A DNA stretch of 43,856 bases from an uncultured Saprospiraceae bacterium. GTDB taxonomy: Bacteria > Bacteroidota > Bacteroidia > Chitinophagales > Saprospiraceae. The first letter of the stretch is position 1; each line of letters starts with the position of its first letter. The translations under genes were made by a program, and so were the position numbers. The stretch spans positions 1 through 43,856 of the forward strand of contig CALCJP010000120.1 of the NCBI GenBank assembly GCA_937967625.1, read 5' to 3'. Below the pieces are notes generated by a model. The model did not search any database and had not been told where the DNA came from. It saw only the letters and a program-made list of their open reading frames with translations. Of this stretch, positions 23,359 through 29,993 are shown piece by piece.

Positions 23359-24036
23359 ATGAAAACCAACCGCCCCATCACCCTCATGAAAAAGGTCATG
23401 CTTCCTCTGGCAGGAAGCATGACCTTATTGTTTTTCACCTATTTGATGTTTGCTATTGTAGCGCCCTACTCCTCCGGGCGTTTGGATATAGATTTCCTTT
23501 TAACCAAACAAGAAATCATTCATCTGCTCCATTATCAATGGGCGTTTTATCTGCACATATTTAGCAGTTTATTCATCCTTGCGGCGGGAGTTGTTCAGTT
23601 TTCCAGATGGGTTCGAGAGCGGTTTCTCAATTTGCACAGATGGGTGGGCAGAGTTTATATCTTACTTATTTTGGTGATTTCCGCGCCAGCGGCATTGGTG
23701 ATGTCTTTTTATGGAAACGGAGGCGCTTTCGCGCAAATGAGCTTTGTAATACTCTCCTTGCTTTGGTGGTGGTTTACCTATAAAGCATTCGCTACAGTGA
23801 GAAAGGGAGACATCAGAAGTCATCAAAAATTTATGATTCGCAGCTATGCGCTGACGCTTTCTGCCATCAGTTTGCGTATCAGTCAAATGCTGCTGAGTGA
23901 GCATACGCTTTTGGAACCGGAGACAATTTATTTGACGATTAGCTGGTCGAGTTGGGTGGGTAATTTACTGGTCGCAGAGTGGATTATAAGAATATGGATT
24001 TCGAGAAATCGGGAATTCGGGAGTGCGAGAAAGTGA
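23359..24036 (+). CDS. DUF2306 membrane protein
   Basis: 225 residues with six or seven membrane helices. The DUF2306 marks are LHRWVGRVYILLILVISAPA, then YGNGGAFAQMSFVILSLLWW, IRSHQKFMIRSYALTLSAIS and LRISQMLL. Histidines at the helix ends (HLLHYQW, LHRW, HQKFM) could bind haem, but the function of the family is not known. A second possible start is the ATG at 23386. A 15-base perfect hairpin lies inside the first helix codons (23392-23426). The C-terminal SRNREFGSARK is encoded by an imperfect inverted repeat and may not be ancestral. Confidence 0.85.
   Translation: MKTNRPITLMKKVMLPLAGSMTLLFFTYLMFAIVAPYSSGRLDIDFLLTKQEIIHLLHYQWAFYLHIFSSLFILAAGVVQFSRWVRERFLNLHRWVGRVYILLILVISAPAALVMSFYGNGGAFAQMSFVILSLLWWWFTYKAFATVRKGDIRSHQKFMIRSYALTLSAISLRISQMLLSEHTLLEPETIYLTISWSSWVGNLLVAEWIIRIWISRNREFGSARK
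23392..23426 (+). promoter_or_regulatory. 15-bp perfect hairpin inside the start of the DUF2306 gene
   Basis: aaggtcatgcttcct and aggaagcatgacctt pair perfectly around the loop ctggc and are followed by attgttttt. The shape is that of an intrinsic terminator or attenuator, placed within codons 12-23 of the gene. Confidence 0.6.
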
Positions 24037-24079
24037 TTGAAAAATTCAAATCTCGATCTCCCGGATTCTCGATCTCTCG
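24002..24079. repeat. Imperfect inverted repeat of tctcga-type words between convergent genes
   Basis: The arm 24002-24023 (cgagaaatcgggaattcggg and on) pairs with 24058-24079 over 22 bases with about four mismatches. It spans the 3' end of the DUF2306 gene and ends just before the convergent mscS-like stop. Related tctcga words recur at 26395-26432. Confidence 0.65.
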
Positions 24080-24089
24080 ACTTCTTAGA

Positions 24090-24914
24090 TTACGCCCCAA
24101 TATCTCCCACCTCAATTCCTTCAGAGTAAGCAACTTTAATATTGTTCTGACTAAACGCTTGCTTGAGCACACGGTGCGTCTCAAAAGTCGCTTCCCAATA
24201 ATCATCCGGCTTCACAAATGGTCTGACTGTCAATAGTACATTATGACTATCGAAAGTTTCAATTCCAACCTGCGGAGCAGGATCTTGCAGCACATAAGGA
24301 ATGGTGCTCAAGTTGGAAAGAATGATTTGCTTGACCTTTGGATAGCTCTCTGCATAGGGCATGCTGATATTAATCTCCAAACGAGTTGAGCCTTTTTCAG
24401 AGAAATTGGTGATGGTGTCTTCTGTGATTTTTCCATTAGGAATAATTAAGGTTTTCATACCCGGTGTGGAAAGAATCGTACTAAAGATTTTAATGTCTTG
24501 TACTTTTCCGAATTTGCCGTTGACTTCTACCATGTCGCCGATTCGATAAGGTTTGAATACCATAATCATCAGACCAGAAGCGAAATTTGCCATACTGCCT
24601 TGCAGCGCAAACGCCACTGCGAAACTGGCTGCCGCCAAAATTCCGATAATAGAGGAAACTTCAAAACCTAAGAAACTCGCTGCAAAAAGCACTACCGCTG
24701 CCTTTAGCAATACAGAAGCAAATGATTGAGCAAATCCTTGCACTTCTGGCCCTAAGCCAGATTTATCAAGCGCAATATCGAGCACTTTCAAAACACGTTT
24801 GACTAACCAAAAGCCAATCCACAAAGAAAGGAGTGCCATTAAGACTTTGGGAGCAAAGGCGACGGTAAAGTCCAACAATTGATCCCAATACTGATTTAAC
24901 TTTTCTGAATCCAT
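24090..24914 (-). CDS. MscS-family mechanosensitive channel
   Basis: 274 residues, the length of E. coli MscS. Three membrane helices: VLMALLSLWIGFWLVKRVLK, LLKAAVVLFAASFLGF and the pore helix IIGILAAASFAVAFALQGSM with the Ala/Gly pattern of TM3. The beta domain signature ANFASGLMIMVFKPYRIGDM follows, then TLIIPNGKITEDTITNFSEK and an alpha/beta C-terminus. It opens under membrane tension to release solutes during osmotic downshock. Monocistronic by position; a GAC-stem hairpin word (24936-24945) lies just upstream of its start. Confidence 0.95.
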   Translation of the reverse strand: MDSEKLNQYWDQLLDFTVAFAPKVLMALLSLWIGFWLVKRVLKVLDIALDKSGLGPEVQGFAQSFASVLLKAAVVLFAASFLGFEVSSIIGILAAASFAVAFALQGSMANFASGLMIMVFKPYRIGDMVEVNGKFGKVQDIKIFSTILSTPGMKTLIIPNGKITEDTITNFSEKGSTRLEINISMPYAESYPKVKQIILSNLSTIPYVLQDPAPQVGIETFDSHNVLLTVRPFVKPDDYWEATFETHRVLKQAFSQNNIKVAYSEGIEVGDIGA

Positions 24915-24933
24915 TTATCTCATAGTTATTTAT

Positions 24934-24947
24934 TCGACGAAAGTCGA
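24934..24947. repeat. Dispersed hairpin word (GAC stem) upstream of the MscS gene
   Basis: tcgacgaaagtcga: a five-base stem with a GAAA loop, preceded by att, about 20 bases before the MscS start codon on the minus strand. Confidence 0.7.
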
Positions 24948-25006
24948 GTTAGAAAAAAATTCCAGCCTTGATTTGTGTGTATTGTTTGGTAAGAAATCTT
25001 AATCAA

Positions 25007-25789
25007 TCACCAGCCGCCACTTGCGCCGCCGCCGCCAAAACCGCCGCCGCCAAAACCGCCAAAACCGCCACCACCGAAGCCTCCGCCGCCTGAGTTCCAA
25101 CCGCCACCGCCTGGACCGATGATGACCCAGCCGCCACCACGATCTCGTTCGTATTTTCCACCTCTATGGTAGCCTCCTCCTGAATCCGCATTATTGATAA
25201 TGATAATCAAGATGACTATAAAAATGATGATGAATAAAATCACTTCGGCAGGTATGCCATCGCCACCACCAGCCATATCATCTGCAGTATATTCGCCATC
25301 AGCGAGATCGGAGATGATATTGGTTGACTTGTCGAACCCGTCGTAGTATTTTCCTTTTCGGAATGCAGGGACGAGTACCTGATCTATAATTCGGTTAGAC
25401 ATGATGTCAGTCAAAAAACCTTCGACTCCGTAACCAGTGTGAATTCGTAATTTTCTATCTGCAAAGGCGACATAAATTAGCACGCCATTGTCCTTTCCTT
25501 CCTGACCGATTCCCCAACCTTCTGCGAGGCGTTGGCAATACCCTACGATGTCATCTCCTTCTAAGGTGTTTTCAATAACTACTGCAATCTGAGTGGAAGT
25601 GGAGTCATTGTACGCCACCAATTTGCGCTCCAACTTAGTCGCTTCACTTTGTGAAAGTAGTCCTACATAGTCGTTGACCAACTGAGGCGGGTAAGGCTTC
25701 TTTGGTATTTCTTTTTGCGAAAGCAAAAACCCACTCATCAAGATGAGCGCACCCAGCAAAAGTGATCTAATCACCATACGAAATTTCAT
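25007..25789 (-). CDS. TPM-domain protein with Gly-rich tail (YgcG-like)
   Basis: From ATG 25787-25789 it reads MKFRMVIRSLLLGALILMSG, a signal peptide. The TPM domain at about 30-170 has VNDYVGLLSQSEATKLERKL, STQIAVVIENTLEGDD, GQEGKDNGVLIYVAFADRKL and IHTGYGVEGFL. One long membrane helix (VILFIIIFIVILIIIINN) and a tail of Gly/Phe repeats ending GGGGASGGW follow. TPM proteins of this layout are membrane-anchored with a periplasmic domain and have been linked to photosystem repair or phosphatase activity elsewhere; here the role is unknown. It overlaps the upstream TPM gene by 23 bases, so the pair is translationally coupled. A TGC-stem hairpin word (25716-25725) lies in the signal-peptide codons. 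Confidence 0.87.
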   Translation of the reverse strand: MKFRMVIRSLLLGALILMSGFLLSQKEIPKKPYPPQLVNDYVGLLSQSEATKLERKLVAYNDSTSTQIAVVIENTLEGDDIVGYCQRLAEGWGIGQEGKDNGVLIYVAFADRKLRIHTGYGVEGFLTDIMSNRIIDQVLVPAFRKGKYYDGFDKSTNIISDLADGEYTADDMAGGGDGIPAEVILFIIIFIVILIIIINNADSGGGYHRGGKYERDRGGGWVIIGPGGGGWNSGGGGFGGGGFGGFGGGGFGGGGASGGW

Positions 25790-26201
25790 CGGGCAACTCA
25801 TTTTTATCATCTGATTGATATGGAAAGAATTCATGTAATTTTTCTCCAACTAAATCGACGCCTTCTATGACGCCTTTGGCATAATCTGCCTTTTTGAAAT
25901 GCACTACCATGCGGTCTTTGATGTCATCCCAAAAATTGGCAGGTACTTTTTCGTTAATTCCCTTATCCCCTATCACTGCAAATTTGTGCTCCTCTGGCAC
26001 AATTAAAAACAACACGCCGTTGCGCGCATCTGTTTTTTCCATTTCTAATAAATAGAAAACTTCTGCCGCCACATCCAGCACATCATGCCCATCCAACTCG
26101 CGCTCCAAATGAACTCGGATTTCTCCAGAAGTTCTTTTTTCTGCTTTTTTGATGGCTTGGACGATTTGCCTTTCTTCCTCCTTTTTAAAAAAGTCTATCA
26201 T
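25767..26201 (-). CDS. Small TPM-domain protein
   Basis: 144 residues, no signal peptide at the start (MIDFFKKEEERQIVQAIKKA) but a TPM fold: RTSGEIRVHLERELDGHDVL, ARNGVLFLIVPEEHKFAVIG, DKGINEKVPANFWDD. In Bacteroidota this protein usually sits in a lemA-TPM-TPM cluster. Here the second TPM gene overlaps it, but the gene on the other side is an aldehyde dehydrogenase and no lemA is present. Confidence 0.88.
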   Translation of the reverse strand: MIDFFKKEEERQIVQAIKKAEKRTSGEIRVHLERELDGHDVLDVAAEVFYLLEMEKTDARNGVLFLIVPEEHKFAVIGDKGINEKVPANFWDDIKDRMVVHFKKADYAKGVIEGVDLVGEKLHEFFPYQSDDKNELPDEISYGD

Positions 26202-26324
26202 GTAGTTGAAGATTCATAAATCGTGACGTTGGTTGATTTATAGGTCACGAGTCGCGCTAAGATAGTTTAAATAGTATATTGAACCATATATGGTATATGA
26301 GTTCATTTAAGATTTTTTAGATCT

Positions 26325-26367
26325 TTCTCACTTTCGTGAAATGCCATCAATTTAGCGAAAGCGAGAA
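26325..26367. repeat. Degenerate tail-to-tail hairpin-word pair
   Basis: The arm ttctcactttcgtgaaat and the opposing atttagcgaaagcgagaa form an imperfect inverted repeat with a seven-base centre. The left stem has become CAC/GTG while the right has one mismatch (AGC/GCG), so this looks like an eroded version of the pairs at 12448 and 21633. The remaining gap 26202-26431 also holds the palindrome accatatatggt (26283-26294) and tctcga words at its end. Confidence 0.75.
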
Positions 26368-26431
26368 GATAAATGGGAAATCCGAGTAGTTTCTATATTC
26401 TCGAACTCTCGAATTCCCTCAATCTCGTAAT

Positions 26432-27964
26432 CTACAATTCAAATTTAATCCCCTGTGCCAATGGCACTTCTTTACTGTAATTGATAGTATTGGTTTGGCG
26501 ACGCATGTACGCTTTCCAAGAATCTGAACCTGATTCGCGACCACCACCCGTTTCTTTTTCGCCACCGAAAGCGCCTCCGATTTCTGCTCCTGAGGTGCCG
26601 ATATTGACATTTGCAATTCCGCAATCAGAACCTGCAGGTGAGAGGAAATATTCGGCTTCACGCAAATTATTGGTCATAATCGCAGAGGAAAGCCCTTGCG
26701 GCACGTTGTTTTGAATTGCTACCGCCTCTTCGAGCGTTTTGTATTTCATCAGATACAAAATCGGCGCGAAGGTCTCGTGCTGAACGATTGCCATATCTGC
26801 TTTTGCTTCGGCAATACATGGCTTGACATAACAGCCGCTTTCGTAACCCTTGCCAGAAAGGACACCTCCCTTGACGAGCATTTTGCCACCTTGTTCTCCG
26901 ATTTTTTCGATGGTGGCATTATAACTATCAACGGCATCGGTATCAATTAATGGTCCCACATGGTTGTTTTCATCCAATGGGTCCCCAATTTTGATTTGCT
27001 TATAGGCAGCAGCCATTTTCTTTTTGGCTTCTGCATATCTGCTCTCATGGATAATCAATCGGCGCGTCGAAGTACATCGCTGACCGCAAGTACCGACAGC
27101 TCCGAAAAGCGCACCAGTCAATACCACATCCATATCTGCATCAGGCGTGACGATGATGGCATTGTTTCCACCTAACTCTAAAAGGGAGCGACCGAGGCGC
27201 GCACCGACAGTTGCAGCGACAATCTTACCCATGCGCGTACTTCCAGTTGCGGAAATCAAAGGCACGCGTGTGTCTTTGGTCATCATCTCTCCTACTTTAT
27301 AGTCACCATTGATGATAGAGCAAACGCCTTCTGGAACATTATTTTCTTTTAGGACATCTTGGATGATGTTTTGGCAAGCCACCGAGCAAAGCGGCGTCTT
27401 CTCTGATCCTTTCCATATACAGACATCTCCACAGATGAATGCCAACATCGAATTCCAAGACCAAACTGCTACTGGGAAATTAAACGCAGAGATAATCCCA
27501 ACGATACCAAGTGGGTGCCATTGTTCATACATACGATGACCGGGGCGCTCCGAGTGCATGGTCAAGCCATATAGCTGTCTTGACAGCCCGACAGCAAAAT
27601 CACAAATATCAATCATCTCCTGCACCTCTCCATATCCTTCCTGAAGGCTTTTGCCCATTTCGTATGAGACTAATTTGCCTAATGGTTCTTTATATTTTCG
27701 AAGCGCTTCTCCCATTTGTCTGACGATTTCGCCTCTTTTGGGAGCAGGCATAGTGCGCCATGTCTTAAATGCTTCTTGTGATTTTTGAATAACTGCCTCG
27801 TATTCCGCGGCGGTTGTTTTGCTAACACTTCCTATAAATTCGCCATCTACCGGAGAGTATGATTTTATATATTTGCCCGAATTGGTGGACTCCAAACCCG
27901 TCGAAGTACCATCATTGTACTTTTTTAAGCCAAGTTTTTTCAAAAAATCTTTCTTCATTTTCAC
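26432..27964 (-). CDS. Aldehyde dehydrogenase, ALDH7 family (aminoadipate-semialdehyde type)
   Basis: 510 residues, a full-length NAD(P)-dependent aldehyde dehydrogenase. The ALDH7 (antiquitin) marks are LELGGNNAIIV with the general-base Glu, GTCGQRCTSTRRLIIHE with catalytic Cys297, ISAFNFPVAVWSWN, and the end GEKETGGGRESGSDSWKAYM. Family members oxidise alpha-aminoadipic semialdehyde in lysine breakdown, and some also act on other toxic aldehydes under osmotic or oxidative stress. Cytoplasmic. It is monocistronic with a clear promoter and a 620-base upstream region. Lysine catabolism is inferred from the family; no other lysine gene is near. Confidence 0.93.
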   Translation of the reverse strand: MKMKKDFLKKLGLKKYNDGTSTGLESTNSGKYIKSYSPVDGEFIGSVSKTTAAEYEAVIQKSQEAFKTWRTMPAPKRGEIVRQMGEALRKYKEPLGKLVSYEMGKSLQEGYGEVQEMIDICDFAVGLSRQLYGLTMHSERPGHRMYEQWHPLGIVGIISAFNFPVAVWSWNSMLAFICGDVCIWKGSEKTPLCSVACQNIIQDVLKENNVPEGVCSIINGDYKVGEMMTKDTRVPLISATGSTRMGKIVAATVGARLGRSLLELGGNNAIIVTPDADMDVVLTGALFGAVGTCGQRCTSTRRLIIHESRYAEAKKKMAAAYKQIKIGDPLDENNHVGPLIDTDAVDSYNATIEKIGEQGGKMLVKGGVLSGKGYESGCYVKPCIAEAKADMAIVQHETFAPILYLMKYKTLEEAVAIQNNVPQGLSSAIMTNNLREAEYFLSPAGSDCGIANVNIGTSGAEIGGAFGGEKETGGGRESGSDSWKAYMRRQTNTINYSKEVPLAQGIKFEL

Positions 27965-28587
27965 TTTTTTTATGAATCAAAAAAATTGAGGTGCAAATGT
28001 AGCTGAATCATACGCAAGAACAAGAACACATGTTCGGAGTTTTAATAAGAGTCCCAATTCTTCGTTTTTTTGCCCAAAAACAGCTTTTTTATACCTTCGA
28101 TTTTGAACGAAAATGATGTGAAAAACAGACATATTTATAAAACACATTAGAAAAAAGGACTATAATCAACTAACTGAATATCAGTACCCCAAGTTAGTTA
28201 CCTATAAATGGTGATATTTTTTTGCGAAAAAATACTTATTTCTTGCTGTTTAATATGAAAAGCCCTAATTTTACCCCGTAAAGAGAAAGCATTTCAACAG
28301 ACTCCCTTCCCCTTTAAGTGGATTTTGAACGAAATTACAAGTGAAACACTTTATTAAAAAGCCTTGTAAGTTCATCTTACACTTTTCTTTTTTATTCCCA
28401 CAAATTGATTTTTTTTAGTTCAATACGCTGTGATTGTTACAGATTTTGAATTTCCCCTATTCGGGCATCTATGAGATAACTTCATCTTGGGTGTATTGCT
28501 CAAGACATGAACATGAAAGTGCCCTTATTTTGAAAGGAAAAAAGTTGATAAGGCGCGTATTTGCAAACAAACTAAATTTATTATCCC
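27965..28587. other. AT-rich 620-base gap between divergent ALDH7 and LuxR-type regulator
   Basis: Besides the ALDH7 promoter I see an 8-base inverted repeat (aactaact 28168-28175, agttagtt 28192-28199), but no ORF, tRNA or copy of the dispersed hairpin word. No exact TAnnTTTG box lies near the regulator's start; tattttga at 28529-28536 is one base short. The length suggests a long regulated leader for the response regulator. Confidence 0.5.
27994..28023 (-). promoter_or_regulatory. Promoter of the ALDH7 gene
   Basis: On the minus strand TTG (28021-28023), a 19-base spacer and TACATTTG (27994-28001), an exact match to the consensus. Predicted leader about 25 bases. Confidence 0.65.
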
Positions 28588-29238
28588 ATGAGTTTTGAAA
28601 AAATTCGGGTTGTCATCGCTGATGACCACCCAATCGTGTCAGCAGGCGTACAAGCCTTGTTGGCAAAAGATGAAAACAAAGAACTAATTGGTTCGGTTTC
28701 ATCTGGAAAGGAGCTACTTAAATTACTTTCACAAAACAGAGCAGACGTTCTTCTTTTAGACCTTAACATTCCGGGAGAGGACTTTGCTAAAACTATCAAG
28801 AAGCTAAAAGAATCCTATCCATTTTTGCGCATTGTCGCATACACTTCCTACAACCATCCAGATCTCGTCAAGTCAGTTGTTGATTTAAAAATCGACGGTT
28901 TCTTATTGAAAAATTCTTCCAAAGATTCTTTTATCGAAGCTTTAGAGCAGGTGAAAGCAGGAGAGTTTTACATGAGTAGAGAAATCAGATTAGCTAATCA
29001 AAAACCAATGAAAGATAAGGTGTTGGTAGATGGATTTCAAAAGCGACTTTGCTTGTCTAAAAGAGAGCAAGAGATTTTGAGATACATCAGTCGAGGATTT
29101 ACTAGCCAAAGCATTGGCAATGAGTTGTTTATCAGCCGCTACACGGTTGAGACGCACCGTAAAAATATTTTGAGGAAATTGAACTTCAACTCCAGTACGG
29201 AGTTAGTGAAATTTGCAGTTGAACAAGGGCTTGTTTAA
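28588..29238 (+). CDS. NarL/LuxR-type response regulator (orphan)
   Basis: 216 residues. The receiver domain has IRVVIADDHPIVSAGVQALL with D12 and D13, and phosphoacceptor D58 in VLLLDLNIPG, then Thr/Ser in VAYTSY and Lys in GFLLKNS. The LuxR-type helix-turn-helix at about 150-216 has LSKREQEILRYISRGFTSQS, IGNELFISRYTVETHRKNIL and RKLNF. A transcription activator or repressor normally driven by a histidine kinase; none is next to it. A terminator follows. Confidence 0.94.
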   Translation: MSFEKIRVVIADDHPIVSAGVQALLAKDENKELIGSVSSGKELLKLLSQNRADVLLLDLNIPGEDFAKTIKKLKESYPFLRIVAYTSYNHPDLVKSVVDLKIDGFLLKNSSKDSFIEALEQVKAGEFYMSREIRLANQKPMKDKVLVDGFQKRLCLSKREQEILRYISRGFTSQSIGNELFISRYTVETHRKNILRKLNFNSSTELVKFAVEQGLV

Positions 29239-29272
29239 AAACAATTAAACCGTTTTTTTATGGATATAAATT

Positions 29273-29282
29273 TACTTTCGTA
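29273..29282. repeat. Dispersed hairpin word (TAC stem) after the LuxR-type regulator
   Basis: tactttcgta, extended to tttac/gtaaa, between the stop codon and the terminator. Confidence 0.5.
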
Positions 29283-29307
29283 AAAAAGCACTCGCACAAA
29301 AAAACAT

Positions 29308-29337
29308 AAGGCACTTCGCAGTTACGCGGAGTGCCTT
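29308..29337 (+). terminator. Terminator of the LuxR-type regulator
   Basis: aaggcacttcgc and gcggagtgcctt pair with one wobble around agttac and are followed by tgtttttta. Confidence 0.9.
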
Positions 29338-29361
29338 TGTTTTTTATAGTTATTCTTTTTT

Positions 29362-29371
29362 CGCTTTCGCG
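29362..29371. repeat. Dispersed hairpin word (CGC stem), intergenic
   Basis: cgctttcgcg followed by aaataagcata. It looks like the left half of a tail-to-tail pair that lost its right half. Confidence 0.75.
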
Positions 29372-29401
29372 AAATAAGCATAATAAATTATACCCAACCA
29401 A

Positions 29402-29992
29402 CTACTTTGAAAATCGACCTTCAAATGTCCCATTTTCAATCCAAATAGTATCAGGAGGGAAGTCTTGAACCAACCAATTTTCGTTTCTGATATAGGTTCC
29501 TCCAAACTTTCCATTTATTCTGATTTCGGATCGTTTTTCCTCTACAGAGGTCACTTCTATGAAATTATTCTCGCTTGTTTCTAAGAGATCATAAATTCCA
29601 TGAACTATTATATCCTCACCATCAAAAGTCCCAAAGTCGTAGCTTGTTGAGAACATTTGAATAACTTGGTTGGTATCCCTTATCGTAACATACCTTCCCA
29701 ATTCAGCCGGAACATTATTAAACCGGAGTGACTCTAATTCCAATGTACTTTCATCATGATTTCCAAAAAGGATTGAGAAACAATTCTCACAATGATTGGA
29801 AGGTAATGTAGTTACCTTTAATGGCAAATCCGAAGTTTGATCGGCTTCATCTCTATCAGGTATGCTTCCTGTACGGTTTGCAAAAGCTTCTCCCCAAAAG
29901 CCAAACTTGACCGGATCTACCTCCTCTTTTTTACAGGAAAATAAGGTGATGAAAATGAAAGCTGATAGGGCAAAAAATAGTTTACTTTTCAT
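29402..29992 (-). CDS. Lipoprotein of unknown function, paired with the M12B-like protease
   Basis: 196 residues. The start MKSKLFFALSAFIFITLFSC is followed by KKEE: a signal peptide with lipobox Cys near residue 20. The mature part has a CENC motif (NHCENCFSILFG) and alternating beta-strand sequence (YVTIRDTNQVIQMFSTSYDF, then IRINGKFGGTYIRNENWLV). No family was recognised. It starts one base after the stop of the upstream protease gene, so the two form an operon. Both are AT-rich and free of the hairpin word. A role as partner or inhibitor of the protease is only suggested by position. Confidence 0.8.
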   Translation of the reverse strand: MKSKLFFALSAFIFITLFSCKKEEVDPVKFGFWGEAFANRTGSIPDRDEADQTSDLPLKVTTLPSNHCENCFSILFGNHDESTLELESLRFNNVPAELGRYVTIRDTNQVIQMFSTSYDFGTFDGEDIIVHGIYDLLETSENNFIEVTSVEEKRSEIRINGKFGGTYIRNENWLVQDFPPDTIWIENGTFEGRFSK

Positions 29993-29993
29993 A

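Noticed and set aside
25007-26201. Complete lemA-TPM-TPM cluster
   Set aside because: Only the two TPM genes are present; the adjacent gene is an aldehyde dehydrogenase.
27965-28587. tRNA or riboswitch in the long AT-rich gap
   Set aside because: No cloverleaf, CCA end or known aptamer core could be made out on either strand.
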